A stretch of DNA of 64,000 bases from Tigriopus japonicus. Lineage: Eukaryota; Arthropoda; Copepoda; Harpacticoida; Harpacticidae. The position numbers and the translations under genes are program-made. The notes below the pieces were generated by a model, which was not told where the DNA came from, did not search any database, and saw only the letters and a program-made list of their open reading frames with translations. The stretch covers positions 3,050,740-3,114,739 of the forward strand of contig CM021323.1 in assembly GCA_010645155.1 (NCBI GenBank). Direction: 5' to 3'. Positions within the stretch are counted from its first letter, which is position 1; the number at the start of each line of letters is the position of its first letter. Shown piece after piece: positions 50,350 through 60,900 of the stretch.

Positions 50350-53300
50350 GACTCTTTAGTCTTTTCAACATTGTCACATTTGCAGTAAGTTGACCAAATG
50401 TCGTAAAGGTTTTCGAAGGACATTGTTAGGTATAATTTAGTTTTTCTCTTTTAGAATGAGGCTTGTACTACAACTGTCACAGGAAATTTGATTGGCACAT
50501 GTTTTACTTCCACCGAATGTACCGCAAAAGGGGGATCTGCGTCAGGAAATTGCGCTTCGGGTAAACACCACCAAAAAAAACATCATCACTTGATTTCAGT
50601 CCAAAAGCTAGGGATTTCTCTTCGCTTTTAGGGTTTGGCGTTTGTTGTCTTTTTAGTGTGAGTGGGGCGTGCACTGCTGCCCAAACGGTTGGACAGGTAG
50701 GTTGCCAAAGAATTTCACTAAACGCTTTTTAGAAATTAGTACGTTTCGCACGTTTTGTTTTAGAATTGCACTTACATTCGGGTGAGAGAGTGGATTGAAG
50801 TCATTTCGTTCTTACTGTCATCTGAATCTTTTCAAACTAAGTGCAATCCTTCGTGTGTTTTCAGAACAATGGTTTTCCTTCTGCCGATACCACTGTCAAT
50901 CAGATTTGTACCTACAACTTCAATCGGATTTCTAACAGTAAGATCGTCCAAACACTTTTTGAAACATTGAAACCGTCAGTTCATGAGCAAAAATTGGCAA
51001 CGCCCAAGCCAAAACGCAAATGCCAAGAAATGTGCTAAACATGACAATCATGATTTTTACCGGTTACGGTAGTTTCTTTATCTACTAATCTATCTCAATT
51101 GGACAATTTTTAGATCTCTGCCAGATAAGGTAAGTAAATATACAATAAACTAATGCTAATGCTGATGGATTGCAACAAACTATTCCTAAAAATGCGAGCT
51201 CAAAAGAAAGGGCATTTTCCGTTATGTAAGACAAATCCATAGTTGGTTCTTCTCTGTTCTTTTCGAATTGATTCCACAATTTGCCGAGAGCCAATTACTA
51301 GATCAAAGGCAGTTATTACTAAAAGATCAAATTCATTCTTTTTTGGTATGTCTCAATAACAAATATTACATTTTCATTTCCATTAAGGTTGGACTTTGAC
51401 ACTCTAGTGTCACAAAATGGCAACACTGGTAGGTCAAATCGCTTCAAAAAGGAACGTGTTCAGACTTGTAATCCTGCGCTTAATTACAGGTGTATGTGGG
51501 GGTGCCAATGATGCCATAACAGTTTCTAGTCCTTTTGCCACATCCTTGAATGCATTTCCCCCTACAGTTTGTGGGACATTAACCGGGCAACACAGTAAGT
51601 GATCAATAACACAGATGCATTATCTTAACATTGGAATAACATGCATTTTCCTTCATTTTAGTGTACTTTGAGACCGGCATGTCTGGAGCAACAGCAGGAT
51701 CATTAATGATTGCGAAAGGGTCGGGAACAGGGAACAGAATCTTCCAAATCAAAGCCACTTATTTAACGTGTGATAACTTGGCCAAGTAAGATTTTTTGGA
51801 TTTTTTACCACCGCTACAAGGAATACGATTCCTTGTCAACTAATAAATCTTAAATATAAGGTCGGTTGTTGAGGTAGTTTGGAAGTATCGTAGAAGCACT
51901 TCTAGAAGCATAGAAGAAGCATAAAAGAAGCACACGTCGCGCAGTAGAAATAACCATGCTCTATCAAGTTTCGCTTCATAAGCTGCGATTGAAAAATGCA
52001 GCTGCTTTTGAAAAACACAACTTATGTAGCGAAACTTGATCGAGCATGGTTGTTTCTACTGCGCGTCATGCGCTCTTTTTATGCTTCTTCTATGCTTCTA
52101 GATGTGCTTCTACTACACTTCCAAACTACCTCAACAACCGACCAATAATTTATGCAATGGTTTCGAAATGGGCTTTTTTTCAACGTGTTACATTTACATT
52201 CCATATAAATTACATATTGAGATGAGGAACTGATTGACCTCTCGCGATTTTCAGAGCTCCAGAAGGGTGCACTCAATACTTTACAGGGTTGAGCGGAAAC
52301 TTTCAATCCTACAATTTTCGAGGGGGCCAACTGTTAGCGAGCATGAACTACAACAACTGTTTTCGACAAGAAGAAGGTAAGTTATGGATTTGAAAAAAAA
52401 ATCTGTTTTAAGATTTAATTCCGTAAGTCTTATAGAACAAAGTATAATGGCCACTGTCTTTCAGACAAAAGTACAAAGCTATGAAACTCGGACTTATCTC
52501 TTGAGCTAATCATTTTTGTTTGCCAGAGCTTGTGCGTTCAGATGTGCTTCGAGTTCAATTTTTGCCATAGTGTTGCCATTTTGATCCGTGTTTAGGTCTT
52601 CGTGTCAAAAAACTTACCAAAACTAGACTTCCTAAAAGGCAAGAGACCTTACCTCCCAATGAAATATGGCAGCACTGTCAACTCGAAGTCCATCGGTATG
52701 TGTACCAAAAATACTAGTGTTGCCGAATTATCAACTTTGATTGCATATTCGTAAAACTTCTTTTTGAAATACAATTGCCACGTTTATGAAGAACACGTTT
52801 GAGTACCCGCTAAGCCATGCTCCGGAATGATTTGCCATGCTTGGAACTAGAAATTAACAACACAAGCCATTTTTGAAATTTTTAAGTTTGAACGCGTAAC
52901 AATGGCGCTTTTTCAAAAACTGCAATGCTCATTTCTTGTCAAATAAGCTATTTGTGAAATTCTAAAAGCAGCAAGAGCGAAAAAAACCAACTAACCGTCC
53001 TCCATCTTTTTTTCAGGATATTGTCAAATAGAAGTGCGCGAAGCAACTGGAGCTACTCCCGATCCATTTGCGGTGTCACCTGTTCTTACAATGGCAATGG
53101 TGAGCAAAATAATAACTGTTGCTCAATTGTTGATTAAAATAACGCGTCACTTTAACTGGCTCCAATAAAATTGGGACAGAAACATTTGCAAATGTTGAAT
53201 AATTGATGATGACGACGTTATATTTGAAGGGACATAAGTTGAAAGCCCAATATTATTCGAGACAAAATAATTGGAACACATATTGATGTAAAATTGCAGA

Positions 53301-56300
53301 AATCCCTCCTACAAGATCTTAAAGGCTTGAGGATTTGTTCAAAGACTCGCCTCCCTGACCATGACCCACACAGATATCTCCAGATACGAGATCCTTGACT
53401 TTTTTGGCAAACAATTTTCACAGATAGCTGACCAAAGGTTGGCAGAATAATACTGATAGCTCAGACGAACATTCCCCCTGAGTATATCCCAAATTCAGTA
53501 CAAGTATAATATGGAATGATGCTTAAGTCTTAATTTCTTGAAGTAATTTGTTCGTAATGCAGAAAAATGGTCAATTTTAGAGAGGTAACATGTCAGGCTA
53601 AATAATTTAGCAGGTTAATTAATTTGAGATTGATTAATCAAGTTATTCTTGTAGTCCTGTTCTTCAAGAAGTCCTTCAATGTGGGCTTGTGTTATACTAT
53701 GAAAAAGGAAGAAGAATAAATTATGACAGAGCTGTCCGGGTCAACCTCAAAAGTGGCCTTCAAAACAATAAAGGGTTCTGGCCCAGCATGTCGTATCTGT
53801 TAATATCTGTAATGAGGAGGGGTGCAGATTTCAGGCAAATAAGATTTTATGCCCAAAAACATGTTTACTTACTATTTGCTAGCTTTTAAAGTGTATTTGC
53901 CAATTTTCATTTTATTTGCCAATTTAAACAAATTAATACAAAATTTGTAGATTTTGGTGCAATTGAATGCAAAATTTGTCGGTTTTTGGGCAAATCATTT
54001 CTAAAATTTTTTTTTTTGTGGGAAAAAAGAAAAATAATTTTTTTTTGCCCAAAACTTGCATTCCACTATATTGTTGGTGAAACATTATTGTCCAAATTTA
54101 GTGGCCAATTTTGCTATATTTTGGTAAATTTATATGTCTATTTGCCATTTTGTTTGCCATTTCTTGTTTATATTCCATTCTATTTACCATTTTGGACGCG
54201 TTTATTCGCCATTTTTTGGACCTAAAAGGCATGTTTCATTTGCCAGAAATCTGCACCCCTCGTAATGAGTGATAGTGATTTACTGCGTAGAGTCAGATGA
54301 CTTTATTCTTAGAAACGTCTGGGATTTCTGCTCCACAGCAAAATAAAATTATTTTCCGGGCTCTAGAATGATGACTAGGGACAGGAAGTTAAGACGAATA
54401 AAACTGTCAAATAAAACGAAAAAAGGCGAATAGAATTGCCTGATTAGACAAAAAAAGACGAATAAAATTGACCGATTAAACGAAAAAAGACGAAAAAAAG
54501 TTGCCAATAAATGGAAAAAAGAAAAAAAAAATACTTAATACTTGGGAAATTAATTTCCAAAAAAGGCGAATGAACCTATCTTATAAGAAAGAAAAAAAAT
54601 TAAGAGCAACGGCGAAATCTAGAAAATTTAAAAAAGAAGTACCGAACAAGCACGAATTGGCCATTAGTACATATGTCAAGTAAAAACCAAGAGTTAAAAA
54701 TGCCTTTTTAAAGGAACGTTTTTAATACAGCTATACTTAAAATCAGATTTGCAAATCCAATGATTGTTCTGATGGCCTTTTCAACCCAATAGTAATCTTT
54801 TCTTTCTGTGTCTGTCGAGCAACTGTACGAGTACAAGTTAATTTATAAGTGTGGATTGTATTTTGTTTGTGCAAAACCGCAACTGACAATCAAAGAATTG
54901 CATTGGCCTATGATTGGTGGGGTTAAACTTTCTTTAAAGTTTTTACTTGCTTGGAAAATTGGAAAAAAACGCTGCAAGCGCTTGAAATCTAAGAAAATCC
55001 AAATTTTTGGCCAATTAGACGAAAAAAGACGAATAAAATCCAAATTAGTCGAAAAAAAATTCGCGACGATTAAAGGCCAAAAAGACGAAAGAAGACGAAT
55101 CAGTTCATTCGTCTTAACTTCCTGTCCCTACGACCCATTTATTCCTAGTGATGTCAAAACCAATGGAATGTGAGAATGAGTCAAACGGCTGCATTGAGCA
55201 TTCTTTTTTTCAATTTGACATTTGGTCCATGATTGATCGTAGGGACATATCATACTAATGGATCAAAATGTTTGACATGAAAGAGCCACCAAAAAAAGAA
55301 AACTGTAATTCCAACTATTTTATCCCAACTCACTTTTGATTTTCAACTAATGTGTTGACGAATAGTAACCCATCGGACGAGCAAAAATAGCTTAGACGAA
55401 ACCTACCTTTTAATTTACTTCCAAGCAAAGAAACATACCATATCCTCCGTCATTCTCATTTTTATCACCGACTTCTCCACAACTTTCCTCCTCCATCTCC
55501 TGGGTGGGTACCACTCATCATCCTTTACCTTTTCATGTATTTTTACACTTATTGTCTAAATATATTCAGGTTTTGGCACCCGATATTGGTGTTCGTGTGG
55601 ATTTTTTACGTGTCTTCATCAATAATGTGGTCAGTTATCCTGTGCAAATTGTTTTGTGCCAATTATTTGGTTTATTTAAAATGAGGTGCATTTGTTAATT
55701 TATGATTGGGGAGCAAGGCATTGGGTGCAAACATAAAAAATCACTCTCTTAAGACAACACTTATTTTATGAACTTTTGTTAAAAAAAAAGTCTTTTTTTG
55801 TATATTCTCCCAAAAAACGTTATTGGAATGAAATATTTTAATTGCAACAAATCTGGTGGTCCGTGTTTTCAGTACATGAAAACAAATTTTAACTTCACTA
55901 TATCCAAATTTAAAAGAAAATGTGATGTTTGTTGAGGCCAAATTTAGTAAAAGGAATGACTTTTTGTGAGTTTGAAGAGTTTTAATACTTGACCAAGTTT
56001 TCACTGCAAAATGTTCTCACTAGGTTTAATCAAGTACTCCATCAAACAAGCCATTGAAATCAAAACTTTGTTTTTTCAAAATTTTTAAAATCAAAGCCTT
56101 TTTTTTTAAAAATTCAACAATGTACCTAATCTCGTGGGAACACGTCTATCAAAAGCAAAACTGCTTTGAATTTTTGAAAAACTCAAACTCAGCATGGCTT
56201 CCATAGATCAAATGCTTTCCTTCTCCATATTAAATAATTGTAGAAGTTGGAACTAATGTAAGAGCTGGAACCTTCTCTCCAATTCAGAAAAAAATCGAGA

Positions 56301-57152
56301 AACTAATAATATATCGAAAGTTATTCTTTATCAGAACTTTACTCAAGGGCTGTCACGACCTACCAACAACAATTTGTGAACAAGCCAGATGTCATTATCG
56401 TTTGATTTTTTTCAGATTGATTGCGCAGGGGCGTTAGCCCGAATCACTTTTGCAACCCCGACTAGTGGCACCTTTTGTGGCGGTATTTTAAGCCAGGTGG
56501 CCATGGACGTCGTGCCTGGCATTCTTACATGTGAGTACTGTTTCTCAATAATGACCCTCCGAGAATCATGGATCCTTGGTTAAATACAATACAATTTTTG
56601 TGGTGCGCTTTTCGTTTTTTCGGCGGGTCAAAAATGGACCATTCAAATCCAAGTGTATCAGCTGCTGATGAATGTATTTTTTTCAATTTAAATTTAACAG
56701 GTAACTGAATGGTCTCTAAACATGGATTAAATAGTTGGATTTATTGATGGAATATTTCCCTGAACCTAAACTTAGATTATTAAAAAAAAGTAAAGCCGTC
56801 CCCTTGGATTGAGAGTCCAAAACATCCAAAGTTGTCTGTTTGGGTATCGTTATCCAAACCTAAAAAGCCGTTTGAAACACAGTATTGGGGAATCTAAAAG
56901 ATGCAACTTTATAACTCACGACTAATGATGGGAGTCGGCGGAAACTCTTTTGACCTGTAATTTCCCACATATTTCATTTCCCACTTTGTAAAATGTCTTG
57001 GAAAATACTAGGGCAAATAGCATTACTAAGACCTTGTTATACTTTCAGCTTCACCCGGCACCAGCTTCCAATTGGGTCTTATATCTTCGGCTGCTCTGAC
57101 CGCTGGTTTAACAGGTTTCAACTTAAACTTCAACCAAGTTCCTTGTGCCTAA
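50350..57152 (+). CDS. CUB-like secreted protein, class A (gene 3), 5' exon not found
   Basis: Thirteen plus-strand exons: 50350-50384, 50455-50560, 50632-50696, 50764-50781, 50865-50937, 51114-51129, 51388-51428, 51490-51594, 51662-51785, 52255-52376, 53017-53099, 56416-56530 and 57049-57152 (TAA). They join in frame to at least 334 aa. Motifs: LFSLFNIVTFA, IGTCFTSTECTAKGGSASG, GFGVCCLF, NCTYIR, ICTYNFNRI, LCQIRLDFDT, FPPTVCGTLTGQH, TYLTCDNL, GCTQYFTG, NCFRQEEGYCQIE, GTFCGGILSQV and GFNLNFNQVPCA. Most exon lengths equal those of gene 1 exactly, so the two are close duplicates. The frame upstream of 50350 has no ATG and a strong acceptor (ttgtctctag), so a further upstream exon with the signal peptide start is needed. 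The 3.3-kb intron before 56416 is full of repeats. Confidence 0.88.
51860..52143. mobile_element. Long-TIR foldback MITE (GGTCGGTTGTTGAGG family), copy 2
   Basis: A 284-bp near-perfect palindrome from GGTCGGTTGTTGAGG to CCTCAACAACCGACC, with agaagcat words in each arm and a short centre near 51985-52020. It lies in the intron between the 51662-51785 and 52255-52376 exons of gene 3. No clear target duplication is visible. Confidence 0.85.
53817..54261. mobile_element. hAT-type non-autonomous element with tttgccattt words
   Basis: A 445-bp element from GAGGGGTGCAGATTTC to GAAATCTGCACCCCTC. A perfect 8-bp duplication, GTAATGAG, flanks it (53809-53816 and 54262-54269). The interior is an array of tttgccattttt/tttgtcggttttt words. 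The ends start GAG rather than the usual TAG/CAG. It lies in the 3.3-kb intron of gene 3. Confidence 0.9.
54376..55130. mobile_element. Non-autonomous element with gacgaataaaa words, 23-bp TIRs
   Basis: A 755-bp element from TAGGGACAGGAAGTTAAG (then acgaa) to the exact complement ending CTTCCTGTCCCTA. The interior is an array of gacgaa(t)aaaa words in one orientation. The flanks (ATGATGAC, CGACCCAT) do not match, so one end may have been rearranged. It adjoins the 53817-54261 element in the same gene 3 intron. Confidence 0.8.
55560..55690. repeat. aattattttgtgc word array in gene 3 intron
   Basis: Words such as gtgcaaattgttttgtgcc and aattatttggtttattt, resembling 41840-42010. No boundaries found. 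Confidence 0.45.
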
Positions 57153-57903
57153 AACAAAAGTCCTTGGTTTCAAATATCCAGGGAGAATGATTCGAAAGGT
57201 CTTTGCAACGTACTATCGATTCCACTCATAATTTTAAAAATACAACGTCATGAATATCTTCCATTGATTTGTTCACGGCACAATTATGTTATTGAAAATA
57301 AATATGGTCCAAACATAACAAACTTTTACGAGGGACGAGTCACCAAAAATTCTTGCTTAAAAAGGGAACGTCTTCGTTGATTCTTTGTTGTGTCTTTGTC
57401 CTGTCACCCCCATATAACATGGGTCAGCTTTAGACCCCAAACCATGCCCCATAGCACGTTCGCCAACCCCATTGCGACGAGGCAGGCCGTCCTCGTCACT
57501 AATCGAAGTCACGAGTGTGAAAATGTAGATGTTCCCTTCTTTTTCATGAAGTAGATGTTTTAAATTGAAAATTTCTGTGCCGTGTATTCTTAAGTCCTGC
57601 CTAGATATCGAGAATCTGGTCTAACATTGTATTTTGCGGATTTGGACAAGTTTTAGAAGGTAAAAACGGACCGGCCGAGTGACTGGTAGGCCCTGTACAT
57701 TGTATGCCAATCCTAAAGATCGTGATTGAGGTTCAAAATAACAAAAGCCACTTGCTATTTTAAAGGAAACATACGCAACACATGTACAACTAGTAATAAA
57801 TACGTACATAGAAGAAATAACGTTGTACTAAAGTGTCAAGTGACATAAGTGTATTATTGACAAAACATGGCTAGAAATATTCTCCTATATGTCGCCTCTT
57901 CCT
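57153..57903. other. Gap between convergent genes 3 and 4
   Basis: Holds the two 3' UTRs. A patch at about 57405-57520 is distinctly more GC-rich than its surroundings (cccatataacatgggtc, cccattgcgacgaggcagg) and is not explained by anything I recognise. No canonical poly(A) signal for gene 4 was found. Confidence 0.5.
57297..57302 (+). terminator. Poly(A) signal of CUB-like gene 3
   Basis: AATAAA about 145 nt after the stop codon of gene 3. Confidence 0.6.
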
Positions 57904-60900
57904 TCAGCAATCTTGCAGAGCATAATTCAAATGGAATCCGATGATTCCACCTGGAAACTTGGCTTGCTCATTGTTAAACACTGATATTGCTGGGGTCCTT
58001 GAAGTTTCGTCTCCGTCAGTCTTGAAGAACACGCGGAACGGGCGAGTCTGACCTGAAATAAAATGAGAGATCGTAAATAAGTCAGACAACCGGTTAGAAA
58101 ACAACCAAAAGAGGCACTCCACAAATGAAGAAAATCAGACTACTTAAAACTATTTGTCTTAAAGGACCGAAACTAATGGTTGTTTAGGGCAAGGATGAGC
58201 AATCGATGGGCTTCAGCACACATGTGGAGTCAAGGGTGGTCGTTGGTGGGCCCAGGAACTATGGGAAAAGTCTAGAATAGTGGGCCCGCGAGACAGCCAT
58301 GGTACTGTACTCTTGGGCCCAAAGCTCATTGATTGTTAATTTGTGGGCCCCTGACAACATGTAATCAAATTTGGTGGGCCTTGACCCAATAGTGGTTGTC
58401 GACCCCAGGTCTAGGCCAAGCATTTTGAAGAAAATCGATCCATTTGTGGCTTCTAAAATGGCGAGGGTGTATCTTCCAGATCATCAAAATCTGCCCAACA
58501 AAGGCCGCGGCAAAAATTACTTTGGTGGCAATTTGTCTCCTCTAACACAACATCCAAACGAAACTCCGTCATCATGAGAAACAAGAATATGATCTCTGCC
58601 ACCAAACTCACCCAGACCGCCACAAAAAAAAAAATATTTTCAGTTAACACAAAACAATTTCCGCCATGGTATACTCCGCCAAGGGAAATTTCCAAACATA
58701 AAAATCCGCCAAGGTGATCTCCGCCATGGTTGACTCCCCAACTTCAGACACACCACGGAGTTAGCCTTGAAAATAAGTATATTTTCTAATAATCCCCCAC
58801 AATTTCAGGTGACCTGGTTATTTTAAGCGTCTTGACATTAAAAACTTGGCTTTGGAAGAACTCGATTATTTTCTTGTCAACTCTGATTTGTAGATAAATT
58901 GGGGGTTCTAACCAGGTGTTTCCAAGAAAATGCCATAACTTACTGCAGATAGATTCCGTATTGACCACTCCACCGATGGCATCCGCAACGTCCGTAAAAC
59001 TGAAAAATCTACCACAAATCCGGGAATGAACGAAAGGAGACATTGAACCAACCACAAACATCTCTGCCGCTGGCATGGCATCCCGTTGAGCTCCAGGAAT
59101 CTGTGAACGTTATAATGATACACCTTCATAAAGAAATGCTACAAAGCCTGATAAACTGTCAAAAATTGTGCTACAAATGATGCTGATCATTAGAGTTGTC
59201 AGAATCATGCAAAACATACAATTTGCGCTTTTGAGCAATTATTTATGCTATTTGACTTTTTCTTGTGTCTTACACAACCACCACACATAAATCAAAAAAA
59301 GATTCTTTGATTCTGTTTGAGCCAAAAGTGCCCCTTAGGAAGCAAAGACTGACAAAATTCAACAAACCTATTGTTTCATAATAAATAGGCCTGGGAATTC
59401 AATGCAAGTAAAAGATGCCTTAAATGTACTTCAAAATCTCTGCAGTCTCTGCAAGACTCCCGCCCTCCGATCCAAATCCCCCAACAACCCCCTTGAACCT
59501 GAACATCCTTGAGAATTGGGTTTTCCTGCTCAATTTTACCCCAAAAAAAACACAATGCTTAAAAGCTGCAAATTAGCGCTCAAAGTGCATATCAATGCAA
59601 ATATGGGCCCAAAATGCACACAAAGTTTTTTTTGCATCAAACTCCCAAGCCTCTCCTATTTGACCCACACAAAAAAACAAGAACCAATACGTCCAGCTTT
59701 GGCCCAAAAAAATGTTAATTAATCTTTCCTTTTTTGTTTGGCCCAAAGTTGGTGTTTTTTGGCTTAAAGTAGTTTTTTTTTAGCTCAAAAGTTGCAATGT
59801 TTTTTTTGCTAAAAGTTGCATTAAAATCGATAAAAATTGCAAAAATGCTATTTTTTGGCCTAAAAACCTCAATATTTGAAATGAAAATGTCAAAATTTGG
59901 CCAAACTTAGGTCTCAGTTGCGGGCCCAAGGTTTTAATCATTTATGATTTAAAACTTTTCTTCAACCTTGAGCTTCCTTAAGAAAGGTTTTGCCTTGATC
60001 AAAGTATTAAAGAATCTAAAAATTATACTGTACAATTTCTTTCAAAGCAATTGTAAAAGTGTAATTTGAACAATTTCCTGCAGGATTAAAGTGACACAAA
60101 AATGCCAATAGTTGCTGCTTGTTAGGCAAAAGTCGGAAAGTTGTTAAATTTGACCAAATGGCCAAAGTTGTAATAATTGGTGCAAGTTGCTATATGCAAC
60201 TTTGTCCGAGCCCTATTAATCACATCAATACTAATTTGACATGAATATTTTAGGTTTCTCTGTAACCATGTTATCTAATGACCAGTTTTGACTAACCTTT
60301 GTACCATCGCGAGGTTCCCAACACTTGAAAACTTCGTAAAAGTCTGTTATTTTTGGAGAAAAGAACACTCGTAAACCATTCCTGGCAATTTCAGACTAAC
60401 GTATGATTAAATAGCTCTAAAATGGCGAGTTTGACAAATTTCACGTAATTCGGGCCTTTGAATTATCTCGAGTTATAATTGAAAAAAAACGAGACTACCA
60501 CAAAACAAACAATTAAATTTCATCTGCAGTCTTCCCAAAAAGTCAAAGTAGTTTCAGTTGAAAGTGATGTTTATCAACCCTATTTGGCTCGGAGGAAGTG
60601 GAATAAATTGCTCAAAGAAGGCTCAAAGTCAAGACTGAGAAACAAAAGTATAAAGTGACTTATTGCATGTGTAAATAACCTTTTAAGCAAGAAGACTAAA
60701 TGCTCACGAATAGCTATTTCGCTCATTGACATGGTTAAAGCAAAAATCATTTTGATAATGTTGTAGTTAGTAACTTATCCAATCTTGCTAAAAGAGTGTC
60801 ATGCACATTAGAAATTTCTTTCAATGGAACCTCTATCGAGGGTCTTTTTTAACTTTACAAGGGATTTTAAAAACTTTATAAATAGAGATAATGATACCTG

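Noticed and set aside
54376..55130. Perfect hAT insertion
   Set aside because: The inverted ends are excellent, but the flanking 8-mers (ATGATGAC, CGACCCAT) do not match, so the duplication is not claimed.
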